From contig JASLDW010000056.1 of assembly GCA_030151365.1 (NCBI GenBank), positions 1 through 39,241 on the forward strand: 39,241 bases of DNA, given 5' to 3'. The stretch is from Lysobacter sp. Lineage in GTDB: Bacteria > Pseudomonadota > Gammaproteobacteria > Xanthomonadales > Xanthomonadaceae. Position numbers and translations under genes: made by a program. A model generated the notes under the pieces. The model had not been told where the DNA came from, searched no databases, and was given only the letters and a program-made list of their open reading frames with translations. Shown one piece after another: positions 15,696 to 23,591 of the stretch. How positions within the stretch are numbered: the stretch's first letter is position 1; every line of letters begins with the position of its first letter.

Positions 15696-16238
15696 GTGAG
15701 CGCACTATCCGGCCATGAGGCGGTGGACGAGTTGGCCCTGCGCCACCTCGACGCCGCCTACAACCTCGGACGCTGGCTCCTCGGCAACGAACAGGACGCC
15801 GCCGACGCCGTGCACGATGCCTATCTGCGCGCCAGCCGTTTCGCCGCGACGTATGCCGGAGGCGACGCCCGCGCGTGGTGGCTGGCCATCGTCCGCAACT
15901 GCTGCCATGCGCGGTTGGCGCTGCGCAAGCGCGATGCCCGCAATATCGCCGCGAACGACGACGATCACGCCGCGTGGATGCCGCGCAGCGACGGCGATGG
16001 CGTGGAACGCCTGGTCGACGACATCCGCCGCCACGACCGCCTGGTCCAGGCGATGGAAGCCCTGCCGGTGGAATTCCGCGAAACGATCGTGCTGCGCGAG
16101 CTGGAAGAATTGTCCTACCGCGAGATCGCCGACATCCTCGCGATCCCGATCGGAACCGTGATGTCGCGACTCGCCCGCGGGCGCGCATTGCTGCAGAAGG
16201 CGCTGTCCGCATCGAAGGGAGACACCGATGGCGCTTGA
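15696..16238 (+). CDS. ECF sigma factor (RpoE-like)
   Basis: 180 residues from a GTG start with GAGGA about 12 bases upstream. Region 2 is at about 15-80 (HLDAAYNLGRWLLGNEQDAADAVHD, given in part; ARAWWLAIVRN) and region 4 at about 110-170 (LPVEFRETIVLRELEELSY, EIADILAIPIGTVMSRLARGR). The linker is short and there is no extra C-terminal domain. It overlaps the following anti-sigma gene by 11 bases, so the two are translationally coupled. The inducing stress is not shown by the sequence; redox or envelope stress is a guess from the neighbouring b561 gene and the zinc anti-sigma domain. Confidence 0.92.
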   Translation: MSALSGHEAVDELALRHLDAAYNLGRWLLGNEQDAADAVHDAYLRASRFAATYAGGDARAWWLAIVRNCCHARLALRKRDARNIAANDDDHAAWMPRSDGDGVERLVDDIRRHDRLVQAMEALPVEFRETIVLRELEELSYREIADILAIPIGTVMSRLARGRALLQKALSASKGDTDGA

Positions 16239-16968
16239 AGCCGGCCACGAATTGTTGCCGTTGTACCTCGATGGCGAACTCGACGCGGAAACCAGCCGTG
16301 CCTTCGAGGCACATCTCGATGCCTGCGCGGAATGCCAGTCCCGTCTCGCCGAACTCGAGGTCCTGCGCGACGCCATCCGCACGCAGGCGCCCCGTCACGC
16401 CGCCCCGGAAGTGTTGCGCCAACGCATCGCGCAAGCCTCGGCGCCACGCAAGCGCCCCGCCAACTGGCCGCCGCTTGCACTCGCCGCATCGTGGGCTGCC
16501 GCATTCCTGTTGGGTGGCGCGTTGATGTGGACGATGCAGCCGGGTTCACGCCAGCCGTCGTCCGCTCCCCTCGCCCGCGACCTGCTCACCGGACACCTGC
16601 GCGCACTGGCCGCAGCATCGCCGGTGGATGTGGTTTCCAGCGATCACCACACGGTGAAGCCGTGGTTCGCCGGCAAGCTCGCGATCTCGCCGCTGGTGCA
16701 GGATTTCGCGGGCGAAGGCTACCCGTTGATCGGCGGCCGCATCGATTACATCGGCGACAGCCGCGTACCGGTCCTGGTCTATCGCCACGGCCAGCACCTC
16801 GCCGATGTCTTCGTGCTGCCGCAGGGCACGACGCTAGCCGCGAGCCAGTCGCAACAAGGCTATTCCATCGACGCCTTCACGCTGGGCGGACAACCGGCCG
16901 CCCTTGTGTCCGACCTCGGCGACAGCGAGCGCGCGCGGCTGAAACAACTGCTTGCGAACGCGCACTGA
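16228..16968 (+). CDS. Membrane anti-sigma factor with zinc-binding (ZAS/zf-HC2) domain
   Basis: 246 residues. The N-terminal ZAS motif is His29-x3-Cys33-x2-Cys36 (AHLDACAEC) with His7 as the likely fourth ligand. A single membrane helix at about 82-101 separates it from a periplasmic domain (about 105-246) that contains the DVVSSDHHTVKPWFAGKL block common in RsiW/ChrR-like membrane anti-sigma factors. It would hold the cognate sigma factor at the membrane. ATG 16228 lies inside the sigma gene, giving an 11-base overlap. It converges with the XRE regulator gene 8 bases away. Confidence 0.88.
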   Translation: MALEAGHELLPLYLDGELDAETSRAFEAHLDACAECQSRLAELEVLRDAIRTQAPRHAAPEVLRQRIAQASAPRKRPANWPPLALAASWAAAFLLGGALMWTMQPGSRQPSSAPLARDLLTGHLRALAAASPVDVVSSDHHTVKPWFAGKLAISPLVQDFAGEGYPLIGGRIDYIGDSRVPVLVYRHGQHLADVFVLPQGTTLAASQSQQGYSIDAFTLGGQPAALVSDLGDSERARLKQLLANAH

Positions 16969-16976
16969 AGCACGGC

Positions 16977-17219
16977 TCAATTCTCTTCGGCGTCCCCGCC
17001 ATGCAGGTCGGCGGGACTGAACTCGTAATCGAGCAAATCGCCGGGCACGCATTCCAGCACCGCGCACAGTTTCGCCAACGTGTGGAAGCGGATGCCCTTC
17101 ACTTTTCCGCTGCGAAACAACGAAAGCTGCGTCTCGCTGATGCCGACTTCGGCCGCCAGTTCGCGCGCCTTCATGCCGCGGCGCGCCAGCATTTCGTCGA
17201 GTGTCACCCGGATCGGCAT
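16977..17219 (-). CDS. Small XRE/Cro-type helix-turn-helix regulator
   Basis: 80 residues. The HTH is at about 15-65 (MKARELAAEVGISETQLSLF, TLAKLCAVLECVPGDLLDYE), the compact form of the YozG-like/HTH_26 type. It follows a DUF2975 membrane protein gene: the DUF2975 stop and this ATG share one base (TGATG), so translation is coupled. In known genomes this pairing of a tiny XRE protein with a DUF2975 membrane protein is common; the membrane partner may sequester or modulate the regulator. A likely target is the AT-rich inverted repeat at 17737-17787 between this operon and the ABC exporter genes. Confidence 0.85.
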   Translation of the reverse strand: MPIRVTLDEMLARRGMKARELAAEVGISETQLSLFRSGKVKGIRFHTLAKLCAVLECVPGDLLDYEFSPADLHGGDAEEN

Positions 17220-17707
17220 CAGAAGATTTCGTCCAGTTCTTCCTGCAACGCGCGCGCTTCATCCACCAGCCGCGACAACAGCACGAGCGCAGCGCCGACG
17301 ACGCCAAGAACGATGCCGGACAAATCGAAATAGGCATAACTGCCATGCCCGCCCACGATCCAGCGCGACAGGTTGGTCACCGCGAACACGTTGAGCAAGG
17401 CACCGACGAGCACGCCGATGCCGATGTGGCGGATTGCCCTTCCCACGGCGGACTGGAACAGGCGTCCGGCGGCCAGATCGCCCAATGCCCGTTGCACGGC
17501 CCACAACGCCCACAGATAGCCGAGCCCGGGCAGGAGGCGGACCAGCCCCAACAATGCCCAGGTTCCCGGGGCGGACGCCCTGGACGGAAACATCCATGGC
17601 ATTCCCGCCAATCCCAGACCGAGCAACAGGGACAGGCCGACGAACACGCCGATGGCTGCGATCCGCAACAGGCGGCAATGGCGGCGGAAACGATCGGAGA
17701 CCGGCAT
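17219..17707 (-). CDS. DUF2975 family membrane protein
   Basis: 162 residues with about four hydrophobic helices (about 13-35, 48-70, 92-112, 122-145). Sequence and length match the DUF2975 family, and the next gene is the small XRE regulator that usually accompanies it. The C-terminus is acidic (DEARALQEELDEIF) and probably cytoplasmic. The function is unknown; a sensor or tether for the XRE protein is inferred from gene pairing only. It is divergent from the ABC exporter genes over 100 AT-rich bases. Confidence 0.75.
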   Translation of the reverse strand: MPVSDRFRRHCRLLRIAAIGVFVGLSLLLGLGLAGMPWMFPSRASAPGTWALLGLVRLLPGLGYLWALWAVQRALGDLAAGRLFQSAVGRAIRHIGIGVLVGALLNVFAVTNLSRWIVGGHGSYAYFDLSGIVLGVVGAALVLLSRLVDEARALQEELDEIF

Positions 17708-17736
17708 GGGCAGGATCCCTGTCTGGGGAATCGATT

Positions 17737-17787
17737 TTAACCTTGACTTAAAATTTTTGCTGTTTTATAAATTTAAGTATCAGTTAA
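17737..17787. promoter_or_regulatory. AT-rich promoter with 16-base imperfect inverted repeat before the ABC genes
   Basis: A near-consensus sigma-70 promoter is visible on the plus strand: TTGACT (17743-17748), a 17-base spacer, TATAAA (17766-17771). The -10 lies inside an inverted repeat with arms TTAACCTTGACTTAAA (17737-17752) and TTTAAGTATCAGTTAA (17772-17787), matching at 12 of 16 positions. The stretch is strikingly AT-rich compared with the surrounding GC-rich DNA. The inverted repeat overlapping the -35 and flanking the -10 suggests a repressor operator, plausibly for the divergent XRE protein. Confidence 0.65.
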
Positions 17788-17807
17788 ATTTTTTGGAGCC
17801 CGCCGTC

Positions 17808-18752
17808 ATGGCCGCCGCCATCGAAACGCACGACCTGACCCGCCGTTACGGCGAACGTCTCGCCGTCGATCGAATTTCCATGACCGTGCCCGAGCGCAGC
17901 ATCTATGGCTTCCTTGGCCGCAATGGCGCCGGCAAGACCACCACCATCCGGCTGCTGCTCGGTCTGTTGAAGGCGGATGCGGGTGTCGTGCGCATTGCCG
18001 GGATCGATATCGCAACCCATCGTCGCGAGGCCGCACGAAAGCTCGGGGCACTGCTGGATGCCCATGGCATGTACCCACACCTGAGCGGTCGCGAAAATCT
18101 AGACCTGTGCCGGCGCCTGCTGGGCCTGCCCGCCGCGGAGATCGACCGCGTGCTGGACCTCACCGACATGGCTCCGCATGGCCGGCGTCGCGTCGGCGAC
18201 TACTCGCTCGGCATGCGCCAGCGGCTAGGGTTGGCACGCGCAATGCTCGGGGCGCCATCGGTACTGATCCTGGATGAACCCACCAACGGACTCGACCCGG
18301 AGGGCATTGCCGACATGCGCGGTTTTTTGCGTGAACTGCCTGCGCGCAGTGGCGCCACCGTGCTCCTGTCCAGCCACCTCTTGGGCGAAATCGAACAGAT
18401 CGCGACCCACGTCGGCATCGTCAGCCAGGGACGATTGGTGCTGGAAGGTGCCTTGGACGCCCTCAAGGCCGACCTCGCGAATGAAGTCATGATCGGAACG
18501 GACATGCCCGCGCGCGCTGTTGCCGTCGCCCGCCAGCACGGATTCGCCATCGAGCACCTGGAAGATTCGCTGATCGCCCGTTTCGCCCCCGATCGCGATC
18601 CGTGCAATGCCGCTGCCGCGCTCAATCACGTGCTGTGCGCGGCTGGAATCCATGTCCATGCGCTCATTCCGCGCCAGCGCACGCTGGAAACGCTGTATCG
18701 ACAAGCCGCGGAGACCTCCGTATCGACTGAACTCCCGGGCCTTCGACAATGA
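17808..18752 (+). CDS. ABC transporter ATP-binding protein (BcrA-like)
   Basis: 314 residues from ATG 17808, with GGAG 10 bases upstream. Motifs in order: Walker A GRNGAGKTTT (about 38-47), signature YSLGMRQRLGLARAM, Walker B VLILDEPTNGLDP and H-loop LSSHLL. The C-terminal 90 residues resemble the regulatory tail of BcrA/LtrA-like exporter ATPases (bacitracin or lantibiotic resistance). It overlaps the permease gene by 4 bases (ATGA). A regulated promoter precedes it. The substrate is unknown; self-protection against peptides or membrane stress is a family-based guess. Confidence 0.92.
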   Translation: MAAAIETHDLTRRYGERLAVDRISMTVPERSIYGFLGRNGAGKTTTIRLLLGLLKADAGVVRIAGIDIATHRREAARKLGALLDAHGMYPHLSGRENLDLCRRLLGLPAAEIDRVLDLTDMAPHGRRRVGDYSLGMRQRLGLARAMLGAPSVLILDEPTNGLDPEGIADMRGFLRELPARSGATVLLSSHLLGEIEQIATHVGIVSQGRLVLEGALDALKADLANEVMIGTDMPARAVAVARQHGFAIEHLEDSLIARFAPDRDPCNAAAALNHVLCAAGIHVHALIPRQRTLETLYRQAAETSVSTELPGLRQ

Positions 18753-19504
18753 GCCATTCCCATCCCGCTCCCCGCTTCATGACCGTGCTTGCGGTGGAAG
18801 CCTACAAACTGCGCCGCTCCCTGGCATTGCTCCTGGCCGCGATCGCACCATCATTGATCGCGGTCTTCGTTTTCTTCAACCTGATCCGACAGCCAAAAAG
18901 CATGTCCTGGGCGATGTCTTTGCAATTCGCCCCGGCAATCTGGGCGTTCTTCATGCTGCCGATGAGCGTCACCGCTCTCACCGCCCTGATTGCCCACACC
19001 GAGCACGGGCCTCGCGCCTGGGATCATCTGCGTGCGCTGCCGCTGCCGCGCTGGCACCTCTATGCCGCCAAGTCGCTGTGCATCCTTGGAATTGTCGCGA
19101 TGATGAGCGTGTTGATGGCCATCCTGGTGCCATTGGCCATTCATGCCGCTGGCCTGGCAAAACCCGCGGTGGCAGCCACGGGCGTACCCGATTACAGCGC
19201 CTATCTGCTCCTGCTCGCCCGCATCTATCTGTCCGCATGGCTGCTGGTCGCGGTGCAATTGTGGATCGCGCTCCGCTATTCGAGCTTCGTCCCCGCGCTG
19301 GCGACGGGAATCGGTGGCACGTTCTTCGCGGTCGTCGCCACCTCCGCGAAAATCGGCGTGGTGATGCCCTGGCAAATCCCGGTCAACCAGCTCGCCAGCA
19401 ACCCGGAACGCGCACTGCTGGCATTGGCGATCGGTTTCATCGGAGGCTGCTTCTTGTTCATCGCCATGTCATGGCGCATGGACCGACGCGAAGTCCTGGC
19501 TTGA
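18749..19504 (+). CDS. ABC-2 type transporter permease
   Basis: 251 residues with about six hydrophobic helices (about 23-45, 58-80, 107-130, 150-172, 185-207, 222-243). The N-terminal VEAYKLRRSLALLL and central HTEHGPRAWDHLRALPLPRW are typical of the lantibiotic-immunity-like permease subfamily (MutE/EpiE-like). The ATG overlaps the stop of the ATPase gene, and the two form one exporter. It converges with the DUF1801 gene at a 10-base gap. Confidence 0.87.
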   Translation: MSHSHPAPRFMTVLAVEAYKLRRSLALLLAAIAPSLIAVFVFFNLIRQPKSMSWAMSLQFAPAIWAFFMLPMSVTALTALIAHTEHGPRAWDHLRALPLPRWHLYAAKSLCILGIVAMMSVLMAILVPLAIHAAGLAKPAVAATGVPDYSAYLLLLARIYLSAWLLVAVQLWIALRYSSFVPALATGIGGTFFAVVATSAKIGVVMPWQIPVNQLASNPERALLALAIGFIGGCFLFIAMSWRMDRREVLA

Positions 19505-19514
19505 ACTTCAGGCC

Positions 19515-19988
19515 TCAGCCAACCGCCTTTTTCACCAGCGCGCGGATCTTCTTTTCCTCGGCGTCACCCAGCGACTTCAAGGCATAGGACGTTGGCCACA
19601 TCGCGCCGTCGTCCAGCATCGCGGCATCGTTGAAGCCGAAGGTCGCGTAGCGGTCGTCGAACTTCCTGGCATCGCGGAAAAAGCAGATGATCTTGCCGTC
19701 CTTGTTGGCATAGGCCGGCATGCCGTACCAGGTCTTGGGCATCAGGCCGGGCGCCACCGAGGTCACGATCGCATGCAGGCGCTTGGCCATCGCGCGATCC
19801 GGCTCCTGCATCGCCGCAACCTTGGCCAGCAGGTCCGCTTCGCCTTCGGCGCGGCTCTTCTCGGCCTTGAGTTCGCGGGCGCGTTCCTTCATCGCTTCCT
19901 TTTCGGCGGCACTGAAGCCTGCGGACGCAGCGCTCTTGGTCGCGGCTTTCTTCGCCGGCTTGCTCGCGGTTTTCTTGGTGGTTGCCAT
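19515..19988 (-). CDS. DUF1801-like (YdhG/iron-chaperone fold) protein
   Basis: 157 residues from ATG 19988; the frame is open further upstream but that part overlaps the VOC gene. Residues 1-30 are a lysine/alanine-rich, histone-H1-like tail (KKTASKPAKKAATKSAA). The folded part (about 65-155) has the DUF1801 pattern LHAIVTSVAPGLMPKTWYGMPAY, KIICFFRDARKF and the aromatic end. The family includes proteins described as frataxin-like iron chaperones; the role here is unknown. It is the third gene of a minus-strand run AraC regulator - VOC protein - this gene. Confidence 0.75.
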   Translation of the reverse strand: MATTKKTASKPAKKAATKSAASAGFSAAEKEAMKERARELKAEKSRAEGEADLLAKVAAMQEPDRAMAKRLHAIVTSVAPGLMPKTWYGMPAYANKDGKIICFFRDARKFDDRYATFGFNDAAMLDDGAMWPTSYALKSLGDAEEKKIRALVKKAVG

Positions 19989-20028
19989 GTCGGTTCCTCG
20001 AATTTTCTGGATGGGGTGGAAGGCGGTC

Positions 20029-20439
20029 TCAGCCGCGCTCCTGCACGCGCAACAGGTTCCCGGCCGGATCGCGTACGGCGCAATCGCGGACGCCGTAGGG
20101 CTGCATCGTTGGTTCTTCGACGATCTCGGCGCCGCTGGCCTGGATACGCTCGAAGGCGGCATCGAGATCCTTGGTCGCCAGCAGCATGATCGCGTAGGTG
20201 CCCTTGGCCATCATCTCGGCAATGGTGCGCTTTTCCTCCTCGGTAACGCCCGGGCTGGCAGCCGGCGGGAACAGGACGATCGAGACACCGGGCTGGTCGG
20301 GCGGCCCCATCGTCAGCCAGCGCATGCCGTTGTAGCCGACGTCGTTGCGCAATTCGAAGCCGAGCACGTCGCGGTAGAAGGCCAGCGAGGCCTCGGGATC
20401 GATCTGCGGGAGGAAACTGGAATGAATGGTGATGTCCAT
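20029..20439 (-). CDS. VOC (glyoxalase/bleomycin-resistance fold) family protein
   Basis: 136 residues in two beta-alpha-beta-beta-beta modules: FYRDVLGFELRNDVGYNGMRWLTMG (given in part) in the first half and DLDAAFERIQASGAEIVEEP and YGVRDCAVRDPAGNLLRVQE in the second. Family members are metal-dependent lyases, dioxygenases or binding proteins; no specific substrate can be named. It lies 37 bases after the AraC-type regulator gene, a common pairing in related genomes, so it is likely regulated by it. Confidence 0.85.
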   Translation of the reverse strand: MDITIHSSFLPQIDPEASLAFYRDVLGFELRNDVGYNGMRWLTMGPPDQPGVSIVLFPPAASPGVTEEEKRTIAEMMAKGTYAIMLLATKDLDAAFERIQASGAEIVEEPTMQPYGVRDCAVRDPAGNLLRVQERG

Positions 20440-20476
20440 GGGGTCGTGCTCGCTGCGTGGGTGATGAGCCGTGATG

Positions 20477-20941
20477 CTAGGTGGGCTCGCGTTCCTGCGC
20501 TTCTCGATTCCTGATCGGTCGCGTCACCTGCCGGGCGATGCAGGACGGCATCCCCGCCGTCGCCTGAGCCGCGTCGCGCTTATAGACGCCGGGCGACACG
20601 CCGACCAGTTCGGTGAAGCGCGTGGTGAACGTGCCGAGCGACGCGCAACCGACGGTGAAGCAGACCTCGGTGACGCTGAGATCGCCGCGCCGCAGCAGCG
20701 CCATCGCCCGTTCGATGCGGCGCGTCATCAGGTAGCTGTAGGGCGACTCCCCGAAGGCCAACTTGAATTGCCGGCTGAGATGCCCGGAGGACATGCCGAT
20801 GTCGCGCGCCAGTGCGTCGACGTTGAGCGGCTTGGCGTATTCGCGATCCATGCGGTCGCGCACGCGGCGCAGGCGGGCGAGATCGCGCAACTGGACCACA
20901 TCGGGGGATGGGCTGGCCTGGGTCACACCCCACCGTATCAT
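20477..20941 (-). CDS. Short AraC-type transcriptional regulator
   Basis: 154 residues from ATG 20941. It consists almost only of the AraC DNA-binding domain (about 25-120): two helix-turn-helix units, NVDALARDIGMSSGHLSRQF and LSVTEVCFTVGCASLGTFTT, ending with the family motif GVSPGVYK. There is no sensing domain, so control is probably by abundance or by a partner. The start is uncertain; the frame continues 12 codons further upstream. A 15-base palindrome (20937-20951) overlaps the chosen start, which may mean autoregulation. It is divergent from the methyltransferase gene, with which it nearly overlaps. Confidence 0.82.
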   Translation of the reverse strand: MIRWGVTQASPSPDVVQLRDLARLRRVRDRMDREYAKPLNVDALARDIGMSSGHLSRQFKLAFGESPYSYLMTRRIERAMALLRRGDLSVTEVCFTVGCASLGTFTTRFTELVGVSPGVYKRDAAQATAGMPSCIARQVTRPIRNREAQEREPT

Positions 20942-20951
20942 GGCGCATGAT
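20937..20951. promoter_or_regulatory. Palindrome ATCATG-GCG-CATGAT between divergent starts
   Basis: Perfect 6-base arms flank a 3-base centre. The site overlaps the AraC-type regulator start and lies 24 bases before the methyltransferase start. It could be an operator shared by both genes, but a short palindrome in GC-rich DNA may also be chance. Confidence 0.3.
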
Positions 20952-20975
20952 CGATTCGACAGACCAATCCCGCGC

Positions 20976-21818
20976 ATGACCCGTTATTCCGGCCCCTTGC
21001 TTGTTCGCGAGACGGGCGATGCCCTGCTCGCGACGCGTGACAGCGGCGCGTCGACCTGGACGGGGTCTCTCGATCTCGGTCGCAGCAGTGATGAAGTGCG
21101 GTTGTTGGCGGACGACTGGGAATATCGCGAGAGGCGCTATCCATATCCGGAAAAGCTCAAGGAACGCACGATCTACTGGTGGGATGGCGACGAATTCGCC
21201 GCAGTCTCGCGCTATGCCGGCAAGCTGATCAAGCTGGTGCCGACGGAATGGAACGTCCCGACCTTCGAGATCGACGGCATCAAGATGCTGCCGAGCGCGA
21301 AGGAATCGCCGCTCGACGATGCGCGGCGCAAGGTCGCGCTGATCCAGCCCGCCGGCAAGACCGTGCTGGATACCTGCGGCGGGCTCGGCTATTTCGCCGC
21401 CTGCTGCCTCGATGCCGGCGTCGCCCACATGCAATCGTTCGAGAAGAACGAAGATGTGCTGTGGCTGCGCACGATCAACCCGTGGTCGCCCGATCCCAAT
21501 GCGCCCGCCAGCGGCGGTCGCCTGCAACTTGCCCACGGGGACGTGTCGACGGCGATCCTGCAACTGCCCGATGCCTCGTTCGATGCCGCCCTGCACGATC
21601 CGCCGCGCTTTGGCATCGCCGGCGAACTGTATTCGCAGGCTTTCTACAACGAACTGGCGCGGGTGCTGCGCCGTGGCGGCCGACTGTTCCACTACACCGG
21701 CAGTCCCAACAAATTGACCAGCGGCCGCGACGTCCCCCGCGAAGTCCTGAAGCGGCTGGAGAACGCCGGCTTCAAGGCCGAGCTGGCGCTGGACGGGGTG
21801 CTGGCGGTCAAGCGCTGA
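20976..21818 (+). CDS. SAM-dependent methyltransferase (COG2521-like)
   Basis: 280 residues from ATG 20976; ATG 20940 in the same frame would add 12 residues, and neither has a clear Shine-Dalgarno. SAM-binding motif I is VLDTCGGLGYFAACC (about 129-143) and the motif IV region is ALHDPPRFG. The DPPR version resembles predicted methyltransferases of the COG2521 type more than small-molecule enzymes. The N-terminal 120 residues (MTRYSGPLLVRETGDALLAT at the start) form an extra domain of unknown role. The substrate is unknown. It is transcribed away from the AraC-type regulator. Confidence 0.8.
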   Translation: MTRYSGPLLVRETGDALLATRDSGASTWTGSLDLGRSSDEVRLLADDWEYRERRYPYPEKLKERTIYWWDGDEFAAVSRYAGKLIKLVPTEWNVPTFEIDGIKMLPSAKESPLDDARRKVALIQPAGKTVLDTCGGLGYFAACCLDAGVAHMQSFEKNEDVLWLRTINPWSPDPNAPASGGRLQLAHGDVSTAILQLPDASFDAALHDPPRFGIAGELYSQAFYNELARVLRRGGRLFHYTGSPNKLTSGRDVPREVLKRLENAGFKAELALDGVLAVKR

Positions 21819-21964
21819 GGTCGCCGCAACGCCTTCGTTCCGGGCGGGTTGACCCAGGCAGTCGCAAAGATCGCAGCCAACGGCGGACACAGGACAGCAT
21901 GCATTCAAGCTGGCATTGCTAGCGTGTTCCATGGCCTGCTCTCCCGCAGGCGCGGAGTGGCACG

Positions 21965-22417
21965 ATGAAGCCTGTCCTGGTCTTGATGCTTTCGATGATC
22001 GCCGCCACTTCTGCCTTGGCCGCAGGCGGCGGACAGTCCGATCCCGATGCCGCCAGGAAGCTCGATCTCAGCGTGCCCGCGCCGACCGGTTATTCCTATG
22101 CGCCCACCGATCCGCGCGGCAGCGCCAATCCCTATGATCCGGCCAAACGTTTCGCGGCGCCCTACGCCCCGATGCATGCACAGGCGCAAGCCGTGCAGGA
22201 CAGCTGCGACGGCAAACCGCACGGTAGCGCCACGGTCGGCGTCGGTTATTCCAGCCACTGGGGCAACAGTAACTTCCAGGCCGCCCAGCTCAATCGCTGC
22301 AAGCGCTATTACGACGACGACGGCAACGCCCACGAGGTCGGTGTGAGCATCGGCATCGGCCAAAGCAGCATGGGCCCTGGCCACGCACAGCGTGGGTGGC
22401 CGGGACGCGGCTGGTAA
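21965..22417 (+). CDS. Secreted hypothetical protein
   Basis: 150 residues with a clear signal peptide (about 1-20, MKPVLVLMLSMIAATSALAA). The mature part is proline/tyrosine-rich at first (GYSYAPTDPRGSANPYDPAKRF, given in part: GYSYAPTDPRGS), then contains CDGKPHGSATVGVGYSSHWG and a second cysteine in LNRCKRYYDDD, so one disulfide is possible. It ends in glycine/arginine-rich GWPGRGW. No family is recognised. The 146 bases before it hold no other gene. It converges with the putative effector gene 12 bases away. Confidence 0.7.
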   Translation: MKPVLVLMLSMIAATSALAAGGGQSDPDAARKLDLSVPAPTGYSYAPTDPRGSANPYDPAKRFAAPYAPMHAQAQAVQDSCDGKPHGSATVGVGYSSHWGNSNFQAAQLNRCKRYYDDDGNAHEVGVSIGIGQSSMGPGHAQRGWPGRGW

Positions 22418-22429
22418 TTCCGCCGCGAA

Positions 22430-23590
22430 TCAGGCCATGACCGGCCCGGAGTGAACGGGCTGTTGAGTCTGTTGCTGCTGCGCGGTTCGTGCGTGATCGC
22501 GCTGCTGGTTCAAGGCCTGGTTCTCGGACTCCAGCTGCTGCCGATCAGGTGGAGATTGATCCAGCGCTACCTTGACCGTCGCATAGCCAGTGGTGTGATC
22601 GCCGCGCGCATAGAAGGCATCCTGCGTGCTCGCCGATTTCTCGATGCTTTCCGGTCCGGAAAATCCGAGCTTCTTGGCATCGACCATGGCCGCCATCACC
22701 TGGTCGTCGTTGTATTGGGACGGCATGCGGCCGCGCAGGTCGTCGAAGAAGCGTCGATCGTTGCCGGCAAGCGCCGGAACATCGCCGTTGCCCATGCCAC
22801 CGTTCATCGAGACTCCGGAACCCGAGCCTTTCTTCGGTTCGCGCGGATCCAGCGGAACGACCGGATCCCCGGATATCGGCGGCTGGATCTTGCGGTCGTC
22901 GCCATCGCGCCATTGCTTGCCATGGTCGAGCCAATATCCGCTCTTGTGACCGAGAGGGCCGACATCCTGATGCAGGTTCTCGCCGAAATTCGGCGCATCG
23001 ACAGGCTCGCCGTCCGCACCCTTGGGAAGCGCCGGCTTCACATCGGCGGCCTGCAACAGCGTGCTCGCGACGCCATTGGAGTTGTTGTACAGCGGCGAGT
23101 ATTCCAGCCCGGCATCGTTGATCTGCTCGCCCTTCTGCAATGCCGCACCGAGTTTCCTTTCGAGGTCGGCGTCACTGCCTTTCCAGACGGTCAGGCGTTC
23201 GTGGTGTTCCCCGGGCAGCGGCCAATCGGGCGCCCGCTGCATCTGGGTGATGGGCTTACCGGCCTTGTCGCGAATGATGGATTTGTCGTCGTCCTGCACC
23301 TGCCCGATTGGAACCGGTTCGATGCCATCCTTCTGCCTGCGGTATGCCGCTTCGTAGGGCGCGACATAGGGCGCCGCATCGACACGGATCTTGCCGTAGT
23401 TGTCGGACCCGAGAAGCGTGCTGCCCGCCAGATTGGAGATGCCGTTGCCTTCGCTGCGCGCATCGGGCCCGCCGCGAACCACGACCTGCCTGCCATCCGA
23501 ATATTCGAACAGGAGATAGGTATGCCTGCGCCCGGCCGCGACCGGACTGGTCCCGACGATGATCTGCGCCTCTTTCTGGTCGTCCGGCAT
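22430..23590 (-). CDS. Putative type IV secretion effector (XVIPCD-like C-terminus)
   Basis: 386 residues, no signal peptide and no cysteine. Three parts are visible. Residues 1-200 form a possible toxin domain with His23 (RRHTYLLFEY), VVRGGPDA at 37-44 and YNNSNGVASTLLQAA at 168-182; this 'H...RGGP...NSN' pattern recurs in uncharacterised secreted proteins as far as remembered. Residues 200-275 are a proline/glycine-rich linker. Residues 278-386 (RRFFDDLRGRMPSQYNDDQV, DAKKLGF, then a glutamine-rich tail with QNQ/QQQQ runs) resemble the VirD4-docking domain of Xanthomonas-type effectors. It starts 1 base after the stop of a lipoprotein gene, the order expected for immunity protein and effector. 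The activity is unknown; a housekeeping or phage role cannot be excluded. Confidence 0.55.
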   Translation of the reverse strand: MPDDQKEAQIIVGTSPVAAGRRHTYLLFEYSDGRQVVVRGGPDARSEGNGISNLAGSTLLGSDNYGKIRVDAAPYVAPYEAAYRRQKDGIEPVPIGQVQDDDKSIIRDKAGKPITQMQRAPDWPLPGEHHERLTVWKGSDADLERKLGAALQKGEQINDAGLEYSPLYNNSNGVASTLLQAADVKPALPKGADGEPVDAPNFGENLHQDVGPLGHKSGYWLDHGKQWRDGDDRKIQPPISGDPVVPLDPREPKKGSGSGVSMNGGMGNGDVPALAGNDRRFFDDLRGRMPSQYNDDQVMAAMVDAKKLGFSGPESIEKSASTQDAFYARGDHTTGYATVKVALDQSPPDRQQLESENQALNQQRDHARTAQQQQTQQPVHSGPVMA

Positions 23591-23591
23591 C

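Noticed and set aside
17652..17807. N-terminal extension of the ABC ATPase by 52 codons
   Set aside because: The extension is encoded by the AT-rich promoter region and the start of the DUF2975 gene on the other strand; ATG 17808 with GGAG gives the family-length protein.
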